Source of the DNA: an uncultured Actinomycetes bacterium
GTDB taxonomy: Bacteria; Actinomycetota; Actinomycetes; Nanopelagicales; Nanopelagicaceae
NCBI GenBank assembly: GCA_903834145.1
Contig: CAILHY010000012.1
Location: forward strand, 1-37,717
Reading direction: 5' to 3'
DNA: 37,717 bases
The position numbers were made by a program, and so were the translations under genes. Of the stretch, positions 18,109 to 26,453 are shown one piece after another. The stretch's first letter is position 1. Every line of letters starts with the position of its first letter. The notes below the pieces were generated by a model. It was not told where the DNA came from. It did no database searches and saw nothing but the letters and a program-made list of their open reading frames with translations.

Positions 18109-19151
18109 TGCGCGTAGAACAATCCAAGGCCCAATGCCACAGAAAGTCCGGCAATAATCCAAAAACGGAGCACGATTGTTACTTCACCCCAACCACTGAG
18201 TTCAAAGTGGTGTTGAAGCGGAGCCATCTTAAAGACACGTTTACCACCGGATGCCTTGAAATACACACGCTGGATAATTACCGACATCGTGATGATGACA
18301 AAGAGGCCGCCTAGGGGAATGAGGAGCAGTTCAATTCGCAACGTTGCCGCAATTCCTGCAATTGCTCCGCCCAATGCTAAAGAACCGGTGTCTCCCATGA
18401 ATATTTTTGCAGGCGATGCATTCCACCAAAGAAAACCTGTACATGAAGCAGCAAGGGACGCAGCCAACACGGCAATATCCAAGGGATCGCGCACTTGGTA
18501 GCAATTGATTCCGGGTGTCACTGCGCAACCTTCTCCGAATTCCCAAACACCGATCAAGATGAAGGAAAGGAAGGTCATGACGGAAGCGCCCGTTGCTAAA
18601 CCATCTAGTCCATCGGTCAGATTAACTCCATTACTCGTGGCGCTCACCATCAGGATAACTCCGATGACGACTAAAATCGGGGTGAGTTGGAGAGAAGTGT
18701 CGCGAAGAGTAGAAAGATGAAGTGAAATTGGTGTCAGACCATTCTTATCTGCAAAGTGAATTCCAAGGCCACCAAATAAAGCGGCGAAAAGAGTTTGTCC
18801 CGCTACTTTTTGCCAACCTGTTAATCCCAATGAACGTTGCTTGGCAACTTTCAACCAGTCATCGAGAAAGCCAACAAACCCCAGTGAAACTACAAGACCG
18901 ATGACGAGTAGCGCTGAAATACTCACAGAAGTTCTTGTGATGATGTGACTGATAAAGAAACCCAACAACGAAGAGAAAATAATATTGAGACCACCCATGG
19001 TGGGCGTTCCACGTTTAGTGTGATGCGAAGAGGGGCCATCATCACGGATAATCTGCCCATATTCATGTCTGGCAAGCCATCGAATAAGTATCGGAGTACC
19101 AAATAAACTCATAACGAGCGAGATTGCGCCCGCAATCAGTATTTCTCTCAC
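18093..19151 (-). CDS. mraY: Phospho-MurNAc-pentapeptide transferase MraY
   Basis: MraY moves phospho-MurNAc-pentapeptide onto undecaprenyl phosphate to make lipid I. The 352-aa polytopic membrane protein has the family motifs KRGTPTMGGLNII, NGVNLTDGLDGLA (which carries catalytic aspartates), FMGDTGSLALGG and the APLQHHFELSGWGE loop. It begins with GTG overlapping the murF stop as GTGA (19148-19151), and GGGTGAG lies just upstream. Confidence 0.97.
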   Translation of the reverse strand: MREILIAGAISLVMSLFGTPILIRWLARHEYGQIIRDDGPSSHHTKRGTPTMGGLNIIFSSLLGFFISHIITRTSVSISALLVIGLVVSLGFVGFLDDWLKVAKQRSLGLTGWQKVAGQTLFAALFGGLGIHFADKNGLTPISLHLSTLRDTSLQLTPILVVIGVILMVSATSNGVNLTDGLDGLATGASVMTFLSFILIGVWEFGEGCAVTPGINCYQVRDPLDIAVLAASLAASCTGFLWWNASPAKIFMGDTGSLALGGAIAGIAATLRIELLLIPLGGLFVIITMSVIIQRVYFKASGGKRVFKMAPLQHHFELSGWGEVTIVLRFWIIAGLSVALGLGLFYAQWVSK

Positions 19152-20533
19152 TCTTGCTCACCCATTTTCTTGGTCCACGAAGTCACAAGGCTATCTGCCA
19201 ACAATTCTAGTTTTTCTGCTCTCGATGCTTTCACTAGCACAACATCACCGGGCGAGAAATGCTCAAGTAGCAATTGGGCCTCCGAGATCGATGAACACTG
19301 ATGCACTCTTGTATCGTCGGCATCATTGAGCAGTGCTGCGTATTCTGGCGCGTCTACACAGACAAGGTGATCGATACCCATCGACTTGGCAAGGGTGCCA
19401 ATCTTTGCGTGTTCTTGTGCGGATGACTCGCCGAGTTCAAGCATCTTTCCTAGAAATGCCCAGGATTGACCTCCACGTTCTTGAGCAAAAAGAGCGAGAA
19501 CCCGCAGAGCAGCAGCCATGGAATCCACATTTGCGTTATACGCATCATTAATAACAAGCAGGCCAGGCATTTCATGGATTTGCATACGCCACTTACTCGC
19601 GACCTCTGCGGTAGAAAGCCCACCGGCGATTGTGTCGAGGGAGATACCCAGAGTTGTAGCCACTGCTGCCACCGCCAAAGCGTTAGCAACTTGATGCCCA
19701 CCGACTACTCGTAACCCCACAGCCGCTCTACCCATAGGAGTTACTACATCAAAATGAGCACGACCTTCTCTTATTTCTACATCGGTAGCTCGGACGTCTT
19801 CCGCAAACCCTTCGCCAAAGGTCACCCGCTTAATGGGCAAACCATCGGCCATATGTGGAGAAAAATGATCATATGTTCCTAAAATTGCTACGCCGTCCTT
19901 GCTTAATGATGCGATGAGCTCGCCCTTGGTCTTGGCAATAATCTCTTGCGAGCCAAACTCGCCAAGATGTGCAGTCCCCACTTTTAAAACCACGCCAATA
20001 TTTGGGTGTGCAATATCGCATAAGTGAGCAATATCCCCGGAACGGCGAGCACCCATTTCAAGAATGCAAAATTGAGTTTCCGGTGAGCATTCAAGAAGGG
20101 TGAGTGGAAGCCCGATTTCATTGTTATATGAAGCCCGTGTTGCAACAGTCTCCCCCACGAGTGCGGTCACCCAGGAAAGCAAATCCTTTGTAGTGGTCTT
20201 GCCTTGTGATCCCGTAATACCAATAACCACGAGAGCAGGAAGCTGCTCGCGAACATACTTGGCCAATTTTCCTAGAGAAGCCACTACGTCTGCGACGACA
20301 ACACAAGGGCCATCAACTTTTCTTTGAGCAATGACGATGGCTGCACCCCGAGCAAATGCTTGATCGGCAAAATCTGCACCGTCCACGTGCTCACCTTTTA
20401 TTGCAAAGAAGATTCCATCTGGAGTCACTTCTCTAGAATCTATTGTGCACTCGCCATGTATAAGTAGCTCAGAAGAGTTGAAAGCAACTCCATCAACCAC
20501 AGCAACTAAAGTAGATAAAGAAATAGGAATCAT
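19148..20533 (-). CDS. murF: UDP-MurNAc-tripeptide-D-Ala-D-Ala ligase
   Basis: MurF adds D-Ala-D-Ala to complete the pentapeptide. The 461-aa protein has an N-terminal domain with DSREVTPDGIFFAIKGEHVDGADF, the P-loop GITGSQGKTTTKD, EMGARRSGDI, and VINDAYNANVDSM. The ATG overlaps the murE stop (ATGA at 20530-20533), with TTGAGG about nine bases upstream. It is part of the coupled murE-murF-mraY run. Confidence 0.97.
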   Translation of the reverse strand: MIPISLSTLVAVVDGVAFNSSELLIHGECTIDSREVTPDGIFFAIKGEHVDGADFADQAFARGAAIVIAQRKVDGPCVVVADVVASLGKLAKYVREQLPALVVIGITGSQGKTTTKDLLSWVTALVGETVATRASYNNEIGLPLTLLECSPETQFCILEMGARRSGDIAHLCDIAHPNIGVVLKVGTAHLGEFGSQEIIAKTKGELIASLSKDGVAILGTYDHFSPHMADGLPIKRVTFGEGFAEDVRATDVEIREGRAHFDVVTPMGRAAVGLRVVGGHQVANALAVAAVATTLGISLDTIAGGLSTAEVASKWRMQIHEMPGLLVINDAYNANVDSMAAALRVLALFAQERGGQSWAFLGKMLELGESSAQEHAKIGTLAKSMGIDHLVCVDAPEYAALLNDADDTRVHQCSSISEAQLLLEHFSPGDVVLVKASRAEKLELLADSLVTSWTKKMGEQE

Positions 20534-22038
20534 GTGCGTGCCTCAATTGCACCGGCGAGCACGATTCGATCATCGAATGGCGTGATCACTCCCTTAATAT
20601 CTTGACCGCTTTCATGACCTTTACCCAAAACCACCACGACATCTCCCGGTTGCGCAATGGAAGCAGCATGGTTTATCGCTTCTGTTCGATCAGAAATTAT
20701 GCAATTTGGCGATTTAATATCTAACCCAGCAGTCATTTGGTTCAAGATGTGAAGCGGATCTTCCGAGCGTGGATTATCACTGGTGAATATCGCTACGTCG
20801 GCTCCTTGGAAAATCGCTGCGCCCATAAGGGGACGTTTTGATGAATCCCTATCGCCTCCACAACCTAACACCGCGATAACTTTCCCCTTCGTCAGGGCTT
20901 TGCAGGTAGCGAGAACTCGCGTTACAGAATCTGGCGAGTGGGCATAATCAACGAACGCGGAAAAAGGTTGGCCCACATCAATTCTCTCCAAGCGACCCTG
21001 CGCCCCCGAAAGCCGTGGCAATAGAGCGCCTAGGTCAACGAGATCAATCCCGCTATCGAACGCAATCGCAATCGCCATAAGTGCATTGTCAAGATTGAAC
21101 TCGCCATGGAGGGCAAGCGTGCCTTCAAGAAGAACGCCTCCAGGGCCGCGAAGGCAAACATCTTGGCCATTGAGATGTGGGTGCACCGAAACATAGGTCC
21201 AATCCGCTTTCGGATCACTGCGTGAAAGTCGGATAACAGGCAAAGACGTTGATGCAGCGAGTTTAGCTCCGTAGGCATCGTCGATATTGATAAATGCTCG
21301 ATCAGCGAATTCAAAAGTGAAAAGTGAAGATTTTGTAAGAAAGTATTCCTCCATAGATCCATGAAAATCGAGATGATCTTGAGTCAAATTTGAAAACCCA
21401 ATGGAATTAAAATGGGCGCCTCTCATGCGTTTTAGCGCAATCGCATGGCTGGAAACTTCCATAGCCAGATTTCGCACATGTCGCTCGCGCATGGTCGCAA
21501 CCAAACTTTGTAGTTCGGCGCTCTCTGGGGTTGTCCGCTTGCTTGCAATTACATCGCGACCAATTCGAGTCTCAACGGTTCCTACGAGGCCGCCTTCCCT
21601 GCCGGCTAAAGTCCAGATTTGATGCAGGAGAGTTGTCGTGGTGGTTTTTCCGTTTGTGCCCGTGATTCCAGCGCTGTACATATCTCGCATCGGTTCGCCA
21701 TAAAACCATGAACTAATATCTCCCGCCGCTTTACGAGGATCATCCACAACTAGTGTGGGCAAATCTGTTACCAGAGGAGCTCCCTCGGTATCAGTGAGCA
21801 CTGCACGGGCACCTAATAACTTTGCCTCTTGTACAAAGCGTGCTCCATGATTTTTCGCTCCAGGAAATGCAAGAAAAAGATCGCCTTCGTGAATTTCTGA
21901 ACTGACATTCGTCATTCCGAGAATTTCTACTTCCGCTCCACCTGTTTCAGCAGTTTCAGCAGTTTCAGCAGGTACACCCAGAAGTGCGCCTATGGAATCC
22001 AGAGAGCGAGCATGTGAGTAGAGGGGTCTAATCATCAC
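20530..22038 (-). CDS. murE: UDP-MurNAc-dipeptide ligase MurE, meso-DAP-adding type
   Basis: MurE adds the third residue of the stem peptide. The 502-aa protein has the N-terminal domain, the P-loop GITGTNGKTTTT, FSNLTQDHLDFHGSMEEYF and the C-terminal motif DNPRSEDP. DNPR is the established marker for meso-diaminopimelate specificity, so the cell wall is predicted to be DAP-type. The GTG at 22038 overlaps the ftsI stop as GTGA, and an ATG follows one codon on. The N-terminal AETAETAET stretch comes from a short DNA repeat and probably lies in a surface loop. Confidence 0.96.
   Translation of the reverse strand: MMIRPLYSHARSLDSIGALLGVPAETAETAETGGAEVEILGMTNVSSEIHEGDLFLAFPGAKNHGARFVQEAKLLGARAVLTDTEGAPLVTDLPTLVVDDPRKAAGDISSWFYGEPMRDMYSAGITGTNGKTTTTTLLHQIWTLAGREGGLVGTVETRIGRDVIASKRTTPESAELQSLVATMRERHVRNLAMEVSSHAIALKRMRGAHFNSIGFSNLTQDHLDFHGSMEEYFLTKSSLFTFEFADRAFINIDDAYGAKLAASTSLPVIRLSRSDPKADWTYVSVHPHLNGQDVCLRGPGGVLLEGTLALHGEFNLDNALMAIAIAFDSGIDLVDLGALLPRLSGAQGRLERIDVGQPFSAFVDYAHSPDSVTRVLATCKALTKGKVIAVLGCGGDRDSSKRPLMGAAIFQGADVAIFTSDNPRSEDPLHILNQMTAGLDIKSPNCIISDRTEAINHAASIAQPGDVVVVLGKGHESGQDIKGVITPFDDRIVLAGAIEART
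21945..21971. repeat. Three 9-bp tandem repeats inside murE
   Basis: tttcagcag occurs three times in a row. On the coding strand it gives an Ala-Glu-Thr repeat near residue 25-33 of MurE. Copy changes keep the reading frame, so length variation between strains would be tolerated. Confidence 0.85.
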
Positions 22039-23849
22039 TTCGTGACTTTCTTGAGACTTTTCAAATTCTTGATTGTGGGAACACCAATCTGTGATTCCTT
22101 GAGCGGATATGGCGAAGCGATGGTTTGCGTAGGAGCAACGTGTTTGGATTGCAATACAAAAGACATTACGGTCTTAAAGACAGGCGCACCTAATGTGCCG
22201 CCCCAATGAATTCCTTGAGGTGCTTGAATAGTTACGCTAATTACATATTGAGGATTATCTGCAGGTGCAAATCCAATGAATGATGCTGTGTACCCCCTGT
22301 AGCAATGACACGTGGCATCAACTCGCATTGCCGTACCAGTCTTTCCCGCTACTCGATATCCAAGTATTGCTGCTTCTGGCGCAGTTCCCTGTGCTGAAAC
22401 AACGCTCTCCATCATGAGCCGCATTTGCGCCGCAGTCGCCGCACTCACCACATTGACACTGGCACGCTTGGGCGATGGTGTGAAATTTCCACTCGAGTCG
22501 CTTGTTCCGGCGATCACCGTTGGCGATACACGGACACCATTATTCGCAATTGTTGCAAAGACGCTTGTGGCCTGCATGGCCGTCACTGAATATCCCTGAC
22601 CAAAGGCAACGGTGGGGGCAGTCGTTCCAGACCACGTTGATACGGGAGCCAGTCTTCCATCTGACTCACCGGGAAGACCTGAACCGGTACTACTGCCGAT
22701 TCCAAACTTGCGAAGATAGTCATACAAAACAGTATTTCCCAATTTCGCGCCAACCTGGATAGCCCCGGTATTGCTGGAAATCGCCAAAATTCCTGTCGTG
22801 GTTAGACGTTCAGTCGGATGCTTTTCATGATCTTTAAAGAGAGCATTGGAAACTTTCATGGCATAAGGCACTGTAAAAACTGTCGTTGGAGTAACTTTAT
22901 TTTCCTCGATGGCCGCCGCAAGAGTAATCACTTTGCCGGTAGATCCTGGCTCGTACACTTCCTGAACCGAAGGGTTGCTCATTTCCGCTAGCGAAACGTG
23001 CGATGTGTTATTTGGATCAAATGTTGGCGCCGTCGCATGAGCCAAGATTGCTCCGGTTTTCGGATCCATCACAATAACGGTTCCACTGAGTGCATGAGCT
23101 TTCTTCACTGCATCGAGAATTGCTTGCGATGCTACCCACTGCACATCTCGATCAATAGTTAATCGAACGGTGGTACCTGTCTTTGCGGTAATTAGTTCTT
23201 GTTGAGATCCAGGAATTTGAGCTCCATATCCATCTGCATAGACATACTTACCGTCAGTACCGGTGATCGTTGAATTCAAGCTGGATTCGATTCCAGCCGC
23301 TCCCACGCCAGCCTGATTCACGAATCCCACGAGAGAGGCAATCGTTGAACCTGATGGATACTCGCGGATATACCCGCGCTCTGAGAAGAAACCGAAAATT
23401 CTCTTACCTACATCCACGCGAGCAAGGGATTGGTTGTAATAAGAAAGAGCGGAGGTGAGCCGATTCCAGGTAGCGGGTGTCACATTTCTCGCAACCATAA
23501 ACCAACGTCGTGTGCCAGTGATTTGCTTCTGTATTTCTGCAACGGACATCGACAAGATCGGTGCTGCAATTTGTGCAGCCTTGAGAGGGTCCTTTACTAA
23601 AGTCTGATCGACAACCACATTGAGCGCTGACACGCTATGGGCAAACTCGATTCCGTTGATATCGGTTATTGCACCACGAGGAGCAGGCATGATGCTTGTT
23701 CGTGACATCTCATTTGATGCGCGTTGGGCGTAGGTCTGGGCTTGCACTGCTTGAATATCAATCAACCGCAATCCGAAAAGCATGAGGAGAACGGAAACAA
23801 TGGCAATGAGCCACCGAATCCGATCTCGTGCTATTTCGAAATTGCCCAT
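22035..23849 (-). CDS. ftsI: Septal transpeptidase FtsI (PBP3-like, class B PBP)
   Basis: FtsI crosslinks septal peptidoglycan. The 604-aa class B penicillin-binding protein has a short cytoplasmic start, one membrane anchor (about residues 12-32), a dimerisation/pedestal domain with APRGAITDINGIEFA, and a transpeptidase domain. The serine is S303 in STGK, the second motif is S358-S-N360, and the third is K503-TGT. It follows ftsL by two bases and overlaps murE by four. The C-terminal tail after the transpeptidase is basic (IKNLKSLKKVTK). Confidence 0.96.
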   Translation of the reverse strand: MGNFEIARDRIRWLIAIVSVLLMLFGLRLIDIQAVQAQTYAQRASNEMSRTSIMPAPRGAITDINGIEFAHSVSALNVVVDQTLVKDPLKAAQIAAPILSMSVAEIQKQITGTRRWFMVARNVTPATWNRLTSALSYYNQSLARVDVGKRIFGFFSERGYIREYPSGSTIASLVGFVNQAGVGAAGIESSLNSTITGTDGKYVYADGYGAQIPGSQQELITAKTGTTVRLTIDRDVQWVASQAILDAVKKAHALSGTVIVMDPKTGAILAHATAPTFDPNNTSHVSLAEMSNPSVQEVYEPGSTGKVITLAAAIEENKVTPTTVFTVPYAMKVSNALFKDHEKHPTERLTTTGILAISSNTGAIQVGAKLGNTVLYDYLRKFGIGSSTGSGLPGESDGRLAPVSTWSGTTAPTVAFGQGYSVTAMQATSVFATIANNGVRVSPTVIAGTSDSSGNFTPSPKRASVNVVSAATAAQMRLMMESVVSAQGTAPEAAILGYRVAGKTGTAMRVDATCHCYRGYTASFIGFAPADNPQYVISVTIQAPQGIHWGGTLGAPVFKTVMSFVLQSKHVAPTQTIASPYPLKESQIGVPTIKNLKSLKKVTK

Positions 23850-23851
23850 GA

Positions 23852-24250
23852 TTACTTAGAAGGCGTTGTATTCGTTGAAGGGTCTACCGCAACAAAACGT
23901 GGATTAACAGAGGGAACCATGCCGAGCTTTGTTGCATCAGCGGCCAATTGATCTGGAGAGGATGCCTTTGCAATTTGACGCACCATTGCATCACGTTGAT
24001 CACTCAAAGTTGTCGCTTGCCCTTGAAGGCGGTGCAACTCGAAGGCTCCCTGGGCAAGCAACGTATTGATACCAAGAAGGAGTAGTAGTCCGACTCCGCC
24101 CACGACAGAGACGAAAGTAATGAATGCCTTATTGTCGGCTCTTTCCCCAGTTCCCATATCTGGAACCAGGCGCAAAACGGCGCGTGAAGATTTCTCAACA
24201 AGTGATTTCTTGGGGGTCGATACGTCTGGTGCTAGCGATGTAATAGCCAC
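23852..24250 (-). CDS. ftsL: FtsL-like divisome protein
   Basis: The 132-aa protein has a variable cytoplasmic N-terminus, one strong membrane segment (about residues 44-66, FITFVSVVGGVGLLLLLGINTLL) and a short extracytoplasmic coiled-coil region (ELHRLQGQATTLSDQRDAMVRQIAKASSP), then a LGMVPSVNPRFVAVD motif often seen in actinobacterial FtsL-like proteins. FtsL joins FtsQ and the FtsW-FtsI synthase. Sequence identity in this family is low, so the call rests on topology and its place between rsmH and ftsI. The start is GTG at 24250, overlapping the rsmH stop by one base, with AAAGGA upstream. Confidence 0.88.
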   Translation of the reverse strand: MAITSLAPDVSTPKKSLVEKSSRAVLRLVPDMGTGERADNKAFITFVSVVGGVGLLLLLGINTLLAQGAFELHRLQGQATTLSDQRDAMVRQIAKASSPDQLAADATKLGMVPSVNPRFVAVDPSTNTTPSK

Positions 24251-25194
24251 TATGCGGCGATCCTTTCTATTGCACGAAGTCGCACCGATTGCGACCTCGG
24301 ATTTTCAAGTAATTCGTTCTCCGTAGGTGTTTCGCTGCTCTTTACGATCAATGAGAACTTGGCAGCAAATTGAGGTAGCTCCACAGGTAATTCACGTGGA
24401 GAGGTAGATGTAGAGGCCTTAACGAAAAATTCTTTGACAATGCGATCTTCCAATGACTGAAATGACATAACCACAAGACGCCCACCAACCATGAGCGCAT
24501 CCATCGAATCAGGGATCGCGCGAGTCAATGCACCGAGCTCATCATTGACGGCGATGCGTAGCGCCTGAAAAGTCCTCTTTGCTGGATTGCCACCAGTACG
24601 ACGAGTGGCAGCAGGAATATTTTCTTTAACTAATTCCGCCAATTGAATGGTTGAGTTCATTGGGGCTATAGCACGTTGGCGAAGTATTGCGTCAACAATC
24701 CTTGGAGCAAATTTCTCTTCGCCGAATTTTCTCAAGATAGCAATTAAGTTTTCTCGAGTCTCGTGATTGATTAAATCGCCTGCACTTTGCCCTTGACTTC
24801 GATCCATACGCATATCAAGTGGAGCATCCTGCGAATAGGAAAACCCACGAGCGTTCTCATCAATCTGCATGGAGGAAACGCCGAGGTCAAAGAGAATTCC
24901 ATTAACTTTCTTATAACCCTGGGAAGAAATTACATTGTCAATTTCGTCATATACCGCGTGCACCGGACGGAATCGATTACCGAATTCGGCAAGGCGAACA
25001 GATGCAACAGCGATGGCTTCAGGGTCGCGATCAATTCCAATAATGGTTAAATCAGAATGTCTTCTTAGAAGCGCTTCGCTGTGCCCACCTAGGCCGAGAG
25101 TTGCATCTATAACAACTGGCGCAGAAGACTTTTCAATGGCTGGAGTGAGTAATGCGATACAACGATCAAGCATTACTGAAACATGTACTGGCAT
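24250..25194 (-). CDS. rsmH: 16S rRNA m4C1402 methyltransferase RsmH (MraW)
   Basis: RsmH is an SAM-dependent methyltransferase for cytidine 1402 of 16S rRNA. The 314-aa protein has HVSVMLDRC at the start, the SAM motif DATLGLGGHSEALL, GIDRDPEAI, DLGVSSMQID, ARGFSYSQDAPLDMRMD, and FQALRIAVNDEL. The ATG at 25194 is chosen because GGGGGAG lies at good spacing and the family begins here. The frame is open further up to 25350, but that segment is the structured RNA leader and is not protein coding. Confidence 0.96.
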   Translation of the reverse strand: MPVHVSVMLDRCIALLTPAIEKSSAPVVIDATLGLGGHSEALLRRHSDLTIIGIDRDPEAIAVASVRLAEFGNRFRPVHAVYDEIDNVISSQGYKKVNGILFDLGVSSMQIDENARGFSYSQDAPLDMRMDRSQGQSAGDLINHETRENLIAILRKFGEEKFAPRIVDAILRQRAIAPMNSTIQLAELVKENIPAATRRTGGNPAKRTFQALRIAVNDELGALTRAIPDSMDALMVGGRLVVMSFQSLEDRIVKEFFVKASTSTSPRELPVELPQFAAKFSLIVKSSETPTENELLENPRSQSVRLRAIERIAA

Positions 25195-25270
25195 CTTCTC
25201 CCCCACTTCTCTTGCCTTTCTTAAGCACTTAAGTTTTCGTTGAATGAAGTTCTTGCTGCGCTCTCTCCTC

Positions 25271-25347
25271 TGGTCACCGCCGCCCGACGGAACTTTTAGG
25301 AACGGCGCCGGGGAAGGGGCGCCGTTGCTTAAGGTCGGCGGTGGCCA
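25271..25347 (-). promoter_or_regulatory. mraW-type structured RNA leader between mraZ and rsmH
   Basis: On the transcribed (minus) strand a perfect 9-bp stem (25318-25326 with 25301-25309) holds an eight-base loop reading CCUUCCCC. An outer 12-bp stem with one non-Watson-Crick pair (25336-25347 with 25271-25282) encloses it. From memory, the mraW RNA motif described by comparative genomics in actinobacteria lies just upstream of mraW (rsmH) and has CUUCCCC in its terminal loop; both points match. Its ligand or mechanism is not known to me. The surrounding 25195-25374 spacer also has an A-rich tract (on the minus strand) after the mraZ stop. Confidence 0.75.
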
Positions 25348-25374
25348 CAAGAGAGACCACTTTCTTTTTTTTCG

Positions 25375-25806
25375 TTAGAACAGTCCGGGGAATACCTCCT
25401 CGGAAACATCGGCGAATCCCTTTTCGCGATCTGCCAAATATTCATTCCATGAAGTCGCGTCCCAAATTTCAACGCGAGTATTTGCACCAATGACAACGCA
25501 TTCTTTTTCTAGTCCGGCGTAGGTGCGCAAACCTTGAGGAATTGTTATGCGCCCTTGACGATCAGGAATCTCATCGTGTGCACCGGCAAACATCACGCGC
25601 ATGTAGTCGCGTGCTGATTTAGCAGTAACTGGCGCTTGTCTTAGCTGTTCAGTGATGGTTGCAAATTCAGCAGATGGAAATACATAGAGACAACGCTCTT
25701 GCCCTTTAGTAATAACTAATCCCGGAGATAATTCTTCGCGAAATTTCGCCGGCAAAATCAGGCGACCCTTCTCATCCAGGCGGGGCTCGTGGGTACCAAG
25801 AAACAT
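25375..25806 (-). CDS. mraZ: Transcriptional regulator MraZ
   Basis: MraZ is the conserved DNA-binding regulator at the head of dcw clusters. It forms ring-shaped oligomers that bind direct repeats upstream of its own gene. The 143-aa protein has two SpoVT/AbrB-like halves, each with the DxxGR core: [14 protein letters not shown] and [13 protein letters not shown]. The ATG at 25806 gives the canonical [15 protein letters not shown] start. Its operator repeats lie 40-80 bp upstream, so autoregulation is likely. Confidence 0.97.
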   Translation of the reverse strand: MFLGTHEPRLDEKGRLILPAKFREELSPGLVITKGQERCLYVFPSAEFATITEQLRQAPVTAKSARDYMRVMFAGAHDEIPDRQGRITIPQGLRTYAGLEKECVVIGANTRVEIWDATSWNEYLADREKGFADVSEEVFPGLF

Positions 25807-25845
25807 CCCTTTTACTCCCCTTCCCCTGGGTTAACGCTGCTTAAT

Positions 25846-25885
25846 CCCCCACTTTACCCCATTTCCCTCCATTTTCAACCACCCT
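25846..25885 (-). promoter_or_regulatory. MraZ operator: four TGG repeats with 10-bp period
   Basis: On the minus strand four successive decamers read AGGGTGGTTG, AAAATGGAGG, GAAATGGGGT and AAAGTGGGGG, with TGG in the same place in each. MraZ boxes are known as TGG(G)-type repeats spaced one helical turn apart. A fifth, one-base-shifted copy (TAATGGGAGG) lies further upstream at 25886-25895. Confidence 0.8.
25851..25878 (-). promoter_or_regulatory. Probable promoter of mraZ and the dcw operon
   Basis: TTGAAA (25873-25878) and TAAAGT (25851-25856) are separated by 16 bp, a workable sigma-70-type pair. Both lie inside the MraZ repeats, so MraZ binding would block polymerase. Transcription would start near 25843, giving a leader of about 36 bases with G-rich ribosome-site sequence. 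The -35/-10 call is inference. Confidence 0.5.
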
Positions 25886-25938
25886 CCTCCCATTAAATCC
25901 CCGGCGCCCCACAGTTCTCCCTGGGTATTTTTTGGCAT

Positions 25939-25965
25939 AAAAAAAGGACCCTCGAAAGGGTCCTT
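25939..25965 (-). terminator. Rho-independent terminator after the DUF3040 gene
   Basis: On the minus strand, AAGGACCCT pairs perfectly with AGGGTCCTT around a TTCG loop, and seven T residues follow (25939-25945). It lies 20 bp after the DUF3040 stop and shields the mraZ promoter region from read-through. Confidence 0.9.
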
Positions 25966-25985
25966 GGGCAAAGCCGGTTACTAAT

Positions 25986-26354
25986 CTATTTATCGAAGTT
26001 TCGGCGCTCCCAGCGATCTTCCATGCGTGAACTCAAGGAACTTCGCCCTGATTTCTTGCCCTTACCGGACTTTGGAGCACGTAAGGCGCTGACGCCAGTT
26101 AGGGCAGAAATTGCCACCGTTACCCCCGCCAAAGAGATCAAGAAGCCCAAAATTCCTACGGGAGTGGTCTTGGCAATCAGGCCAGCAAAGAGAGTGGCTA
26201 GCCCAAGAAAAATGAGTGAGACGCCCATGATGACTCGATTGCGTCCTGGGTAGAGCCGTGTTCCGGTGAGGGTAGAAACTAAACGAGGATCATCAGCAAT
26301 AAAGGCTTCTTCCATCTGGGCCAGGAGTTTGCGTTCATGCTCGGAAAGTGGCAT
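25986..26354 (-). CDS. DUF3040 membrane protein
   Basis: The 122-aa protein begins MPLSEHERKLLAQMEEAFIADDPRLVSTL, the hallmark of the actinobacterial DUF3040 family. Two membrane segments follow (about residues 40-60 and 66-86), then a basic, Ser/Lys/Arg-rich cytoplasmic tail. No function is established for the family. AAAGGAG lies before the ATG at good spacing. It starts 99 bp after the dinB stop; that spacer shows no convincing promoter, so it may be read together with the SOS cassette. A strong terminator follows it. Confidence 0.9.
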   Translation of the reverse strand: MPLSEHERKLLAQMEEAFIADDPRLVSTLTGTRLYPGRNRVIMGVSLIFLGLATLFAGLIAKTTPVGILGFLISLAGVTVAISALTGVSALRAPKSGKGKKSGRSSLSSRMEDRWERRNFDK

Positions 26355-26453
26355 TTTTCGCTCCTTTTCTGATCCTTCTCATCGAAAGTTACTGAACGTG
26401 CACAACAATAGGACATCGCACGCTCAAATGCACCCTGACGTGCCTGTGAATTC

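Noticed and set aside
25195-25350. N-terminal extension of RsmH
   Set aside because: The stretch is the hairpin-forming RNA leader, and a strong ribosome site precedes the conserved MPVHVSVML start at 25194.
26355-26453. Possible promoter or terminator between dinB and the DUF3040 gene
   Set aside because: I saw no stem followed by a T run and no well-spaced -35/-10 pair; only the ribosome site AAGGAG is clear.
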